Counted from the stretch's first letter, positions 1 through 7,278 are shown. The stretch is 13,139 nt of DNA from JAPXRI01 sp033813635 (GCA_033813635.1 JAPXRI010000046.1:1-13139); one strand, 5' to 3'. Notes: a model not told the origin generated them from the sequence alone. Numbers and translations: made by a program.

Positions 1-160
1 CGCTGTATGCAACATCAAACGGGTCCACGGTCGTAGCCGGCGTTGTTTCGGAAGCGGCCGTCGTCTGATCAGTCGACTTTGGCTTGCCTGATCCGCTGCA
101 TCCAGCAAACAGGGATAACAGCAGGATCGCAGTTAGGACTAATCCCAGATACCTTTTCAT
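1..160 (-). CDS. ABC transporter solute-binding lipoprotein, paralog A (N-terminus only, runs off left edge)
   Basis: Only the first 53 codons are present, reading leftward from an ATG at 160; the rest lies outside the window. The product begins with a lipoprotein signal peptide: MKRY, a hydrophobic stretch, then the lipobox LFAGC with the lipidated Cys at residue 21. A Ser/Thr/Gly-rich linker follows. It matches the complete neighbour at 586-2079 at 44 of 53 residues, so the two are tandem paralogs. An AAGGTGGG ribosome binding site sits 6-7 nt before the ATG and fixes the start. By homology to its neighbour it should be a membrane-anchored substrate-binding protein of a carbohydrate-type ABC importer. 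Whether the remainder is intact, and whether permease genes follow, cannot be seen. It is expressed separately from the neighbour, because a terminator and a conserved promoter-like block lie between the two genes. Confidence 0.88.
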   Translation of the reverse strand, partial: MKRYLGLVLTAILLLSLFAGCSGSGKPKSTDQTTAASETTPATTVDPFDVAYS

Positions 161-180
161 GCTTTACCCACCTTAGATTT

Positions 181-225
181 ATTGCACAAATCGTGCCGTT
201 GTGATTATTGCACAAACCGTGCTGT
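181..225. repeat. Direct repeat of 19 bp, two copies at 26-bp period
   Basis: ATTGCACAAATCGTGCCGT (181-199) is repeated as ATTGCACAAACCGTGCTGT (207-225), with two mismatches. The repeats lie in the 5' leader of paralog A between the conserved upstream block and the ribosome binding site. The corresponding leader of paralog B (around 2096-2119) has only one related unit, so one leader gained or lost a 26-bp unit after the gene duplication. Each unit contains TTGCAC/GTGC half-sites and might be an operator, which is inference. Confidence 0.8.
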
Positions 226-228
226 CAT

Positions 229-290
229 TATTATATATTTTCTGTTTTTACAATTATAGACAATTCCCGTCAATATTTGACACAAATCCG
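229..290 (-). promoter_or_regulatory. Conserved upstream block of paralog A (putative promoter/operator)
   Basis: The block at 229-290 matches 2121-2182 upstream of paralog B. The shared parts are TATTATATAT (229-238 and 2121-2130), a 21-bp stretch differing at one position (251-271 and 2143-2163), and GACACAA (279-285 and 2171-2177). Internal spacing is identical in both copies. Read on the minus strand, both copies contain two TATAAT hexamers (here at 253-258 and 230-235) and a TGTCA motif upstream. No good -35 hexamer lies 16-18 bp from either, so the start site is unclear and an activator-dependent promoter is possible. Confidence 0.6.
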
Positions 291-297
291 TTTTCCC

Positions 298-521
298 AGA
301 AATCGGAAATAAAGGCCGTCCTCGGTGATGTTTTTATATTAGTTTCTCGTTTTTCCCTTAATAAACCCGTTAAAAAGTTCCTACCCCCCCCCGCCCGTGC
401 ATCGCGCTTTTCCGCCGGCCGGCACTGCGGCTTTATTAGCTTTCCGCGCCCCCGTGTCTGCGCGCGCTTATGCGCGTTTATATAAAATCGACCCTGCGCC
501 GGGCGGTTTGCCGGAGCAAAA
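298..521. other. Intergenic stretch with no gene recognised
   Basis: This stretch lies between the terminator of paralog B and the promoter block of paralog A. I see no credible coding sequence: short open frames here lack a ribosome binding site and recognisable protein features. It contains a run of nine C residues (384-392) and GC-rich self-complementary bits around 457-476 (CGCGC, TTAT, GCGCG). No function is assigned. Confidence 0.6.
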
Positions 522-528
522 CGGCGAG

Positions 529-556
529 AAAATAGCCGCGGCATATCCGCCGCGGC
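529..556 (-). terminator. Rho-independent terminator after solute-binding protein B
   Basis: An 8-bp perfect stem GCCGCGGC (535-542) / GCCGCGGC (549-556) with a 6-nt loop is followed on the minus strand by TATTTTC. It lies about 30 nt past the stop codon at 586. The T tract is short but the stem is entirely GC. It should separate the transcription of the two paralogs. Confidence 0.75.
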
Positions 557-585
557 CCCTATGGGAAGATGGAAGAAACAGATGC

Positions 586-2079
586 CTATTTTGTCAGCTC
601 GTCGAGTATGCTCTGGAGCACCGGCTTTGCGCTCTCCACAATCGCGGAGACCGAGTCGCCGGTGTCGAAGATCCTGTAGACGACCTCCTGCCGGTAGGTG
701 TCGTTGTGCTTGACGCTGCACCACGACCAGTTGGCCACCGGCTTAGAGAATATATAGTTGGTCAGCATATCCATCGAATCTCTGTCGTTCTCGTCCTGCA
801 GGTACAGCGCGATGTTGGACTCCACGTCCTCGTCGTTCTGGCGGCGGGAGAACGCCGCGTAGATCGCCGCGGATTTCGCCTTGTCGGGGTTGGTGATCAG
901 CATCACGTCATACTTGACGCCGCCGAGCACGTTGGCGTAGTCGGAGTTCTTATCGGCTTTCGGGGTGGGCAGTATGCCGAAATCGATCGAGGCGTCCCAC
1001 AGGTCGCTGGGGTCCCTGCCCAGCGGGCTGGCCTTGTTCATCTCGGACCAGAGCAGACCCACCTCGCCCTGCTTGAACATGATGTGCCCCTCTCTGTATG
1101 TGGGGTTCGCGCCCTCCTTGGTCTGCACGATGTAGCCGCTGTTGGCTACGCTGTCCAGGAACTGATAGGCCTTGAGGGCCTGCGCCGAGTTGATCTGGGT
1201 GGTCAGCTTCCCGTCGACCCAGTCGACGATTTTGCCGCCGGTGAGCAGCACCTCCTCGCCGTAGCCGAGGTAGCCCGTGGCGATACCCCAGACGTCGTTG
1301 GTGCCGTCGGCGTCGGTGTCCTTGGTGATTTTGCGCGCCAGGTCGAGGAAGTAGTCAAAGGTCCAGTCGCCGTCGCGCACTACCTTGCAGATGTCCTCCA
1401 CGCCCGCCGCTTTTACAAGGGCCTTGTTGTAGTAGAGGACCCAGCCGGCCTCAGGCAGATAGTACCTGGAGGCGTACCTCACCCCGTAGGTGTCGCCGTT
1501 GACGTCCCATGCGTGGGTGAAGGGCTGATAGAAGAGCTTGGGGTTGTCTACGTCGAACCCGGATTGCTTAATCTCATCAGAGTTGAGCTTGACAAGGGCT
1601 CTTTTCGCGTAGAGCGGGAACCAGGTATGCGTTTTAATCTCGTAGAAGTCCGCGGGGTTTTGGCCGGCAAGAACGTAGGCGTAATACTGCTCCGAATCGT
1701 CCGCCACGCCGGGGACGTATTCGATGTCCACGTTCAAATCCGCCTCGAGGTCGTTGATCGTATCGCGCCACTCGTCGTAGACCTGGCCCTCCGGCGCGGT
1801 TCCGTCCTCGCCCAGCGCGAACGGCGTGCGCCCGGAGTCGGTAATGCTGAGTTTGAACTTGTAGCCGCCGAAGTCGAGCTGCTGTTCGTATGCGAGCCAC
1901 TGCTCGTCCGTCCATGACGCGCTGTATGTCACATCGAACGGGTCGACGGTGGTTGCCGGAACGGTTCCCGAAGCGGCTGTCGTCTGATCCGTTGAATCCG
2001 GCGAGCCGGACCCGCCGCACCCCGCGAACAGCGATAACAGCAGGAACGCGGCCAGGATCAGTCCCAGGTACCTTTTCAT
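586..2079 (-). CDS. ABC transporter solute-binding lipoprotein (family 1 extracellular solute-binding protein), paralog B
   Basis: This 497-residue protein has a lipoprotein signal: MKRY, a hydrophobic segment at 5-20, and lipobox LFAGC with Cys21. A low-complexity Ser/Thr linker runs to about residue 50. The mature part resembles carbohydrate-binding family 1 proteins of ABC importers. Visible hallmarks are WVLYYNKALVKAAG (residues 213-226), the DWTFDYF segment and an acidic DTDADGTNDVWG loop (254-265) of the calcium-binding type common in this family. It would be anchored on the outer face of the membrane and hand its ligand to a permease pair, neither of which is in the window; the ligand is not predictable. 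The frame is open 22 codons further upstream, but ATG at 2079 is chosen because AAAGGGGG precedes it at proper spacing and the signal peptide starts there. It is a tandem paralog of the gene at 1-160. Confidence 0.9.
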   Translation of the reverse strand: MKRYLGLILAAFLLLSLFAGCGGSGSPDSTDQTTAASGTVPATTVDPFDVTYSASWTDEQWLAYEQQLDFGGYKFKLSITDSGRTPFALGEDGTAPEGQVYDEWRDTINDLEADLNVDIEYVPGVADDSEQYYAYVLAGQNPADFYEIKTHTWFPLYAKRALVKLNSDEIKQSGFDVDNPKLFYQPFTHAWDVNGDTYGVRYASRYYLPEAGWVLYYNKALVKAAGVEDICKVVRDGDWTFDYFLDLARKITKDTDADGTNDVWGIATGYLGYGEEVLLTGGKIVDWVDGKLTTQINSAQALKAYQFLDSVANSGYIVQTKEGANPTYREGHIMFKQGEVGLLWSEMNKASPLGRDPSDLWDASIDFGILPTPKADKNSDYANVLGGVKYDVMLITNPDKAKSAAIYAAFSRRQNDEDVESNIALYLQDENDRDSMDMLTNYIFSKPVANWSWCSVKHNDTYRQEVVYRIFDTGDSVSAIVESAKPVLQSILDELTK

Positions 2080-2120
2080 AGGATTTCCCCCTTTAATTAT
2101 TTGCACTCCCGTGCCACCGC

Positions 2121-2189
2121 TATTATATATGTTCCCTTTCGGCAATTATAGGCAATTCCCGTCCACAGCTGACACAATTCCGTTATTCA
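2121..2189 (-). promoter_or_regulatory. Conserved upstream block of paralog B (putative promoter/operator)
   Basis: This is the counterpart of the block at 229-290: TATTATATAT at 2121-2130, the near-identical 21-bp segment at 2143-2163 and GACACAA at 2171-2177, with the same internal spacing. The 21-bp segment starts 64 bp from the start codon at 2079, against 91 bp in paralog A; the difference corresponds to the additional 26-bp repeat unit there. Conservation while surrounding intergenic sequence has diverged suggests a shared regulator or promoter. Its exact nature is inferred. Confidence 0.6.
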
Positions 2190-2409
2190 TTCGACATTTT
2201 TCGATTTTTTACCGTGTGTATAAATCCCCGGGCTGTTTTTCAGACCAGGCAGAAATGAGTTTTATGCCGTTTTCCTATCTTTTCCCTTTATCATATCTCG
2301 CTGATCGCCGGACATCGCGTGAGTCGTGCGTTTTCCTGTAATTGTATGCAGCCATATTGCGCGCATTAAAAATATACGAAACTCCGACATCTTCCGCCGT
2401 CAATCCGCT
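2190..2409. other. Intergenic stretch with no gene recognised
   Basis: This stretch lies between the promoter block of solute-binding protein B and the terminator of the rluB cluster. It is less GC-rich than the flanking genes. The only open frame of note (2111-2341, plus strand) overlaps the promoter block, lacks a ribosome binding site and has no recognisable features. I assign nothing here. Confidence 0.55.
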
Positions 2410-2410
2410 A

Positions 2411-2445
2411 TAAAACACCCGGCCGGGTTTTTCAGCCCGGCCGGG
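2411..2445 (-). terminator. Rho-independent terminator ending the gltX-to-rluB cluster
   Basis: A perfect 10-bp stem CCCGGCCGGG (2418-2427) pairs with CCCGGCCGGG (2436-2445) around an 8-nt loop. On the minus strand it is followed by TGTTTTATAG. It begins 6 nt after the rluB stop codon and marks the end of the long minus-strand gene cluster. Confidence 0.88.
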
Positions 2446-2451
2446 AGGGTA

Positions 2452-3189
2452 TTATTCTTCTTCCTCTTTGCTTTCCTTTAAAAGCTCCGTTAAGTAGCGG
2501 ACCTCGTCTGGCAGGGCGTTTCGCCACCGGCCGGTCTTCAGATCCCCCAGCTTCAGCTTTCCCTCTGAGACCCGGACCAGGCGGCGGACGGTCAGCCCGA
2601 GGGCCTCGCACATTTTCCTAACCTGGCGGTTGTGCCCCTCGGTAATCGTCACCGAGATCACGGTCTTCTCCTCAATCTTTTTAACGATCTTCGCCTTGGC
2701 CGGGGCGGTCTTGTAGCCGTCGTCCAGCAAGACGCCCTCCTCAAACTTCGAAAGCGCGCTTTCCGCGTCCCCCAGCACGGTGGCATGGTACTCCTTTTCG
2801 ACGCCGCTGGAGGGGTGGGTCAAATAGCGGGCGAGCTCGCCGTTGTTCGTCAGAAGCAGCAGCCCCTCTGAGGCCATGTCGAGCCGCCCCACGGGGTAGA
2901 CCCGCTCCTCTACGCCGTCCAGCAGCTCCAGCACGGTCCTGCGGCCCTTCTCGTCCGAGGCGGTGGTAACGTAGCCCCGCGGCTTATTTAACAGGATGTA
3001 GACATATCTTTCCCGCTTGGCGGGGATTTTTTTGCCGTCCACGGTGATCAGATCGGCGGTGTCGCAGCGCGCGCCCAGCTCCACCTTCCTGCCGTTTACC
3101 CGGACCCTGCCCTCTTCGATCAGCTTCTCGGCGGCGCGGCGGGAGCAGACCCCCCGTTCCGCTATTATCTTCTGTACTCTTTCCTTCAT
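2452..3189 (-). CDS. rluB: 23S rRNA pseudouridine synthase (RluB/RsuA family)
   Basis: This 245-residue enzyme isomerises a specific uridine in rRNA to pseudouridine. An N-terminal S4 RNA-binding domain spans about 1-60 (RVQKIIAERGVCSRRAAEKLI, then VRVNG). The RsuA/RluB-type catalytic domain follows, with the signature GRLDMASEGLLLLTNNGELA; Asp104 in GRLD is the expected catalytic residue. Further family motifs are LNKPRGYVTT and EGHNRQVRKMCEALG. The length is normal. Assignment to RluB (23S, near the peptidyl-transferase centre) rather than RsuA (16S) rests on Firmicutes context and is likely but unproven. It is the last gene of the cluster, 45 nt after dacF and directly before the terminator. 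The ribosome binding site is weak (GAGAGACGGGC), suggesting some coupling to upstream translation. Confidence 0.93.
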   Translation of the reverse strand: MKERVQKIIAERGVCSRRAAEKLIEEGRVRVNGRKVELGARCDTADLITVDGKKIPAKRERYVYILLNKPRGYVTTASDEKGRRTVLELLDGVEERVYPVGRLDMASEGLLLLTNNGELARYLTHPSSGVEKEYHATVLGDAESALSKFEEGVLLDDGYKTAPAKAKIVKKIEEKTVISVTITEGHNRQVRKMCEALGLTVRRLVRVSEGKLKLGDLKTGRWRNALPDEVRYLTELLKESKEEEE

Positions 3190-3213
3190 TGCCCGTCTCT
3201 CATTTCTTGAAAG

Positions 3214-3227
3214 AAGCCTATAGGCTT
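3214..3227. repeat. 14-bp perfect palindrome between dacF and rluB
   Basis: AAGCCTATAGGCTT (3214-3227) is a perfect palindrome, with a second small one (TAGGCCTA) beside it at 3230-3237 overlapping the dacF stop codon. It lies in the 45-nt gap before rluB. It could be a small RNA hairpin or a protein-binding site; no T tract follows, so it is not a standard terminator. Confidence 0.5.
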
Positions 3228-3234
3228 AATAGGC

Positions 3235-4317
3235 CTAACGGCTTTTCGGATATTTTGACGTTCTGTATTTTACGCTCCGGGCGCAGAAAAGGTCCGCCCG
3301 GGCCAGCTCCTTATCCCCCGTAACCAGCAGCACATACCCTATTTTCTGGTCCGCCTTTACCGGGGCGTACTCGAATCTCGGTATGCAGACCACGGTTTTG
3401 GCGGCCTTCAGCTCCTCCTCGGTGACGTAGGCGGTCACGTTCTGGGCGATGTAGAGCGGCGAGGAGGCCAGCACTCCGCCCACCACCTTCAGCTGCACTG
3501 AATACTCCCCCTGCGCGAAGACGGTCCGCCTCTCATAGCGGGAAAAGCCGTAGTCGTAGAGCTTCTCGTGGTCGTCCCAGTCGTCCGGGGCGTTGAGGGT
3601 CACGGCGTAGAGCCGCCTGCCGTATTTCTGCGCGGTGGTCACCAGACAGCGCCCGGCCTGCTTGGTGTAGCCGGTCTTCCCGCCGTCCACCCCCGGGCAG
3701 GTGCTGATCAGCCTGTTGTGGTTGACAAAGGTCCGCCCGGCTCTGACCGTCTCCCGGGTGCCGGTGATCTCCGCGAACGTCTCGTTTTTCATCGCGTACG
3801 CCATCAACAGAGCTAAATCCCGCGCGCATGAGTACCCGCCGTCCTGCGGTAGCCCGCTGGGGTTGACAAAGGCGGTGTTATCCATGCCCAGCGCCGCCGC
3901 CTTTGCGTTCATCTCGGCGACGAAGGCCGAAACGCTCCCCGACACGGCCTCCGCGATCGCCAGCGCCGCGTCGTTCCCGCTGGAGAGCATCAGCCCGTAT
4001 AAAAGGTCGAGAAGGCTCAGCTGCTCCCCCTCCCGGAGGTAGATCCGCGACCCCTCGCAGAGCGTGTGCTCCTTTTTGACGCGGACGACGCGGGATATGT
4101 CGCCCTTTTCCAGCACCACCAGCGCGGTCATAATCTTCGTGGTGCTGGCGGCCGGAAGGCGCTTGTCGACGCCGCTCCCGCAGACAATCGCCCCGGTGTC
4201 GTCCATCAGCGCGTAGCTCTGCGCCGAGACGCCGGGCCGCTGGACGACAGCCGCGGCGGGCGCCGGGAGCAGCAAAAGCGCCATTGTAAGAAATAACACC
4301 GAAAACCGTTTCAGCAA
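3235..4317 (-). CDS. dacF: D-alanyl-D-alanine carboxypeptidase (PBP5/DacF family)
   Basis: This 360-residue serine peptidase removes the terminal D-Ala from peptidoglycan pentapeptides and so limits cross-linking. A signal peptide (MLKRF, hydrophobic core, PAPAAA) indicates export. All three active-site motifs of the S11/PBP5 family are present: STTK with nucleophile Ser58 and Lys61, SGN at 113-115, and KTG at 214-216. A C-terminal PBP5-type beta-rich domain occupies roughly 265-350. The start appears to be TTG at 4317: it gives a complete signal peptide and has GGGGCGGG 8 nt upstream, whereas the next ATG (4284) would remove the charged end of the signal. Naming it dacF rather than dacB follows its position after ytfJ; both are sporulation-associated in Bacillus. 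A weak promoter candidate lies in the 103-nt gap upstream. Confidence 0.92.
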   Translation of the reverse strand: MLKRFSVLFLTMALLLLPAPAAAVVQRPGVSAQSYALMDDTGAIVCGSGVDKRLPAASTTKIMTALVVLEKGDISRVVRVKKEHTLCEGSRIYLREGEQLSLLDLLYGLMLSSGNDAALAIAEAVSGSVSAFVAEMNAKAAALGMDNTAFVNPSGLPQDGGYSCARDLALLMAYAMKNETFAEITGTRETVRAGRTFVNHNRLISTCPGVDGGKTGYTKQAGRCLVTTAQKYGRRLYAVTLNAPDDWDDHEKLYDYGFSRYERRTVFAQGEYSVQLKVVGGVLASSPLYIAQNVTAYVTEEELKAAKTVVCIPRFEYAPVKADQKIGYVLLVTGDKELARADLFCARSVKYRTSKYPKSR

Positions 4318-4376
4318 ATTCCAAACCCGCCCCTGCAGATAGTTTTTTCGCCCGGGGAAAAACCAGGCACAGTCTA

Positions 4377-4406
4377 TTTATACAGGAAACGGGTCATATT
4401 TATGCA
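4377..4406 (-). promoter_or_regulatory. Possible internal promoter ahead of dacF
   Basis: On the minus strand, TGCATA (4401-4406) and TATAAA (4377-4382) are separated by 18 bp in the ytfJ-dacF gap, the largest gap in the lower part of the cluster. The -10 is good and the -35 poor. The GCATA core resembles -35 elements of forespore sigma factors, but the -10 does not match their consensus. This is tentative. Confidence 0.35.
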
Positions 4407-4420
4407 TTTTTCGCCCTTTT

Positions 4421-4879
4421 CTATTTCGAGCCCTCCGGCTCTTTTGCTTCCTGCGTGGCGGCGGCTTTTTTCTGCTTCTGCTTTTCGGCGAAGGCCTCGA
4501 GCTTTTCGACCACTCCCGGCAGAATCTCCGCCAGCTTTTCAATCGTGCCTGCCAGATTGCCCGCGGGAGCCGGCGTCGACACCGTGCCGGCGGCTGGCAG
4601 AACGTCCACCCTGTCGCCCCTGATCACGATGAACGACACGGGGGTTACCTCGATTCCGCCGCCGCCCGCGCCGCCGAACAGCACATTGGAGGAGTTGTGA
4701 CGCGAATTGTAGTCCGAGCCCCCCGCGCCGTAGCCGCAGGAGAGCTTCGAGACCGGGATAATAGTGATGCCCTCCGGCGCGGTCACAGGCTTTCCTATGA
4801 TCGTCTCGGTCTCGCCGAGCTCCTTCATCTTGGACAGCGCGGATTCAAGAATATCGCTTACCTTCAGTCTTTCCGCCAT
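4421..4879 (-). CDS. ytfJ: Sporulation protein YtfJ (GerW family)
   Basis: This 152-residue protein matches the spore YtfJ/GerW family. In order it has an N-terminal helix (VSDILESALSKMKEL), the ETIIGKPVTAPEGITIIPVSKLSCGYGAG-type core at about 24-53, a Gly-rich FGGAGGGGIEVTPVSFIVI strand region at 68-86, and a charged Lys/Ala/Glu-rich C-terminal tail. In Bacillus the homolog is forespore-expressed and needed for germination with L-alanine; the molecular function is unknown. The frame extends 25 codons upstream, but ATG at 4879 is chosen because the conserved N-terminus begins there and AAAGGA precedes it, though at a rather long 11 nt. It lies 25 nt after the DUF2953 gene, the usual ytfI-ytfJ pairing. 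Its presence suggests an endospore-forming lineage. Confidence 0.92.
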   Translation of the reverse strand: MAERLKVSDILESALSKMKELGETETIIGKPVTAPEGITIIPVSKLSCGYGAGGSDYNSRHNSSNVLFGGAGGGGIEVTPVSFIVIRGDRVDVLPAAGTVSTPAPAGNLAGTIEKLAEILPGVVEKLEAFAEKQKQKKAAATQEAKEPEGSK

Positions 4880-4904
4880 TTTAAACCGATTCCTTTCCCT
4901 CGTT

Positions 4905-5579
4905 TTACGCCTTCCCGCCCCGGGAGGCGCTGTTTTTAAGCCTTTCCCGTTCATAATCAGGAGCCTTTTCCGGCTTTTCGGATTTACCGGTAGCGCGGTT
5001 CTTTTCGCCCTCCCGCCACTTAAGGTAGGCCTTTATCAGCACCACCGGGCGGATAAGCAGCACGGCTTCGTATATAAACTCATTTTTCCTAATCACAAAA
5101 TCCGGTATTACAGTCAACCGGTATTTTTTGATTTTGAATATCCGCATCAGCAGCGGGAACGCCGTGCCGATAAGCTCCGACGCGCGGGCGTATCTCCTGC
5201 CCACGTCGGTGGAGTCCTTCCCGCCGACCCGCCAGTCCACCTCGAGCCGCTTTACGTAAAAAATTCTCAGATACTCATAGTCGTAGTGAAAGATCGCGGT
5301 GAGAAAGGACCTGAACATGTCGATTTCCGCGCCGGGCTTTTTCTTCTTTTTGCCCGGCTTTCTGCCTTTCGGGCGGGTGGCCCTCCGGGCCTTCTTTTCG
5401 GGCCGCTTTTTCCGCGGGTGGATGCGGTACCTGAATATCCCGTAGCGCGCGACTATCTTTGTCTGCCCGGAGCGGTTCGAGATGAAAATGCCCACCGACA
5501 CGGAGAGCAAAAGGAGGACGAGCGCCAAAAGCCCGGCTATCCCGGCCAGCAGCCACAGAAAAACGTATAAGACGTTCAC
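4905..5579 (-). CDS. ytfI: DUF2953 membrane-anchored protein (YtfI-like)
   Basis: This 224-residue protein of unknown function has one N-terminal transmembrane segment (about residues 4-33). A very basic Lys/Arg/Pro-rich stretch follows (about 52-81), then a C-terminal region with VDWRVGGKDSTDVGRRYA and LTVIPDF motifs typical of DUF2953. It stands directly before ytfJ, as ytfI does in Bacillus, which supports a sporulation link. The start is GTG at 5579, with GGAGGG at 6 nt spacing. An in-frame ATG two codons earlier abuts the ribosome binding site and is unlikely. The basic stretch probably lies on the cytoplasmic side or touches nucleic acid or membrane phosphates; this is inference. Confidence 0.85.
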   Translation of the reverse strand: MNVLYVFLWLLAGIAGLLALVLLLLSVSVGIFISNRSGQTKIVARYGIFRYRIHPRKKRPEKKARRATRPKGRKPGKKKKKPGAEIDMFRSFLTAIFHYDYEYLRIFYVKRLEVDWRVGGKDSTDVGRRYARASELIGTAFPLLMRIFKIKKYRLTVIPDFVIRKNEFIYEAVLLIRPVVLIKAYLKWREGEKNRATGKSEKPEKAPDYERERLKNSASRGGKA

Positions 5580-5619
5580 GCGCCCATCCCTCCATTGACC
5601 CTGTCGCTAAAAAATCCCT

Positions 5620-7260
5620 TTAAACTCCCACGGGGGGCCGGACGTTGCAGTTGGAATTATCGGAGCTGAAATAAATCCCGCGCAGTTCCGTCATGGCTCT
5701 CTGCACGCGTTCCGAGCTCCAAGGTACAAAATCGTTCCGCGCCAGTTCGTAATCGATGACCGCCCTGAGATAGATCATCCGCCAGCGGTCGCTGCGGCGG
5801 ATCCCCTCCGGCAGCTTTTCATCATATCCGGTTATAACGTCGTAGACATAACGAATGTCCGACGTGTCCCATATCTCATAACGCCTCGGCCGACGGTTTT
5901 CGTCAGACGCCCGGGCAAGCCCCGTCTCCGTCCTGATAACTGCGTCGACGAGCTCTTCGTCTTTGCAGCAGAACTCAAATTTGACATATTCCCTGACGGC
6001 GTCCGCGGCGTTTTTATATATGCCGCTGTAATTTGCCAGGCATATCCATTTGTTGATATCCTCGAAAATCCCCTCGGAATAAGGGAAGCCGCCGGAGTAT
6101 AAGCCCCTGACGCCGTCGTTTGTGCGCTGTATGAACCTTGTCAGCGGATTCGCTCCGAAGCCGCCCCAGGGCGAACAGGAGTACATGCTGATCTCGGGAA
6201 AGTCGATGAATTTTACGCCTTTCGGAATTCCGTTTTCGGCGATGCACCTCGGGAGCTCGCCGTTAAAGAAGAAGGACATAATATAGGGGTATTCGGCAAA
6301 CTCGCCGCGGGCCAGGCGCGTGTAGAACCCGTCCCATTCCCCGTCGATAAACCTGTCGAAATACCAGGTCGAAATAATCGTCTCGGTATGGGGCAGCACC
6401 TCTTTTACCAGAGCGTTAAAACGCGGGAGCAAACGGAGGAATCCGTTGGAGCCCCAGGGCTCGCAGTCCGGACAGGTACAGCCGCCCTGATCATAGGGCC
6501 AGTACACGACATATCTGGGATTGACGTCCTTAAACCTATCAAGCATCTGGCGCCTTGTTCTGAGGATTTCCTCAATGCCTCCCGGTTTTGAGGGGCAGAT
6601 TTCGACATGATAATGTCCTTCTGGGAGTTTTTTGTACCGGCCCTGCACGTGATAATCCGCCCGGAGACGCTCCGGCGACGTGGCAAAGGCCTCGTTGGAG
6701 AGCATTGTAAGAGAGCCCTGCATTCCGATACGGCCGGCGTAGGAGAGCATCGACCTTAAGCGCTCTATCATCGCCAGGGATCCCGGGTCGTCAATGCCGC
6801 TATAGTGGTGCATATCGTACCATACCAGAAGGGAATTGCACCCGCGCAGAGCGAGGTCCTCAATGACTCTGTAAACATGCTCAATGGGGGCGTTGTGATA
6901 ATAGTTGCCGAAATGCGTCGCAAAATACATCCCCCGCAGACGGCACTCCGGCGTAACGTCGATGGTTCCCGCGGGAGGGATAAAGCCGCCCTTCCCGTCG
7001 AACTCCCCCGCCATCAGGAATCGTCCGGCCGCCGCGTGCAGCGCGCAGTCGTTGGCGGCTCTTAACGCGGCGCCCTCCTTTGTCGCCTCGATAATATAGC
7101 GATCGTCCCTGAGCCGATCGTCGACGTTCAGCGTGACGGTATACCCGGCTTCCGGAGACAGGGCGCACCCGCGCTCCAGCAGGCGGCGCTCCATCGCGGA
7201 CCGCAGAATTTCAAAGCTGCCGGGACTCATGGATTGATTGACCGGTTTGACAACAAACAT
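5620..7260 (-). CDS. Glycoside-hydrolase-like protein with hexosaminidase/glucuronidase-type N-terminal domain
   Basis: This 546-residue protein has no signal peptide or membrane segment, so it should be cytoplasmic. Residues about 35-100 resemble the small alpha/beta domain preceding the barrel in GH20 hexosaminidases and alpha-glucuronidases (YIIEATKEGAALRAANDCAL). A likely TIM barrel follows: RGMYFATHFGNYY (109-121), LALRGCNSLLVWYDMHHYSG (136-155), then PYDQGGCTCPDC (255-266), where a DxGxCxCxxC pattern recalls DUF4838-type proteins. DFPEISMYS (353-361) may supply an acidic catalytic residue. I cannot name a CAZy family or substrate. It sits between scpB and ytfI, which are often neighbours, and has no evident link to them. 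ATG at 7260 has AAAGGGG at a long spacing (about 14 nt); ATG at 7230 is the alternative. The coding region is certain, the function tentative. Confidence 0.7.
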   Translation of the reverse strand: MFVVKPVNQSMSPGSFEILRSAMERRLLERGCALSPEAGYTVTLNVDDRLRDDRYIIEATKEGAALRAANDCALHAAAGRFLMAGEFDGKGGFIPPAGTIDVTPECRLRGMYFATHFGNYYHNAPIEHVYRVIEDLALRGCNSLLVWYDMHHYSGIDDPGSLAMIERLRSMLSYAGRIGMQGSLTMLSNEAFATSPERLRADYHVQGRYKKLPEGHYHVEICPSKPGGIEEILRTRRQMLDRFKDVNPRYVVYWPYDQGGCTCPDCEPWGSNGFLRLLPRFNALVKEVLPHTETIISTWYFDRFIDGEWDGFYTRLARGEFAEYPYIMSFFFNGELPRCIAENGIPKGVKFIDFPEISMYSCSPWGGFGANPLTRFIQRTNDGVRGLYSGGFPYSEGIFEDINKWICLANYSGIYKNAADAVREYVKFEFCCKDEELVDAVIRTETGLARASDENRRPRRYEIWDTSDIRYVYDVITGYDEKLPEGIRRSDRWRMIYLRAVIDYELARNDFVPWSSERVQRAMTELRGIYFSSDNSNCNVRPPVGV

Positions 7261-7278
7261 CTAGTGGTTATTCGCCCC

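Noticed and set aside
397..1917. Long plus-strand open frame (506 codons) opposite the solute-binding protein gene
   Set aside because: It is antisense to a clear lipoprotein gene. Its translation is a Val/Gly/Leu-rich string without recognisable domains, as expected for the mirror of GC-rich coding DNA, and it has no ribosome binding site.
2080..2145. N-terminal extension of the solute-binding protein by 22 residues
   Set aside because: It would place extra residues before the lipoprotein signal peptide. The ribosome binding site and the paralog's start both point to ATG at 2079.
3568..4296. Plus-strand and alternative-frame open frames over dacF
   Set aside because: dacF contains all three penicillin-binding active-site motifs in one frame. 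The others are shadows of it.
4764..5570. Plus-strand open frame of 268 codons opposite ytfJ and the DUF2953 gene
   Set aside because: It spans two well-supported minus-strand genes and their gap, and its product has no recognisable features.
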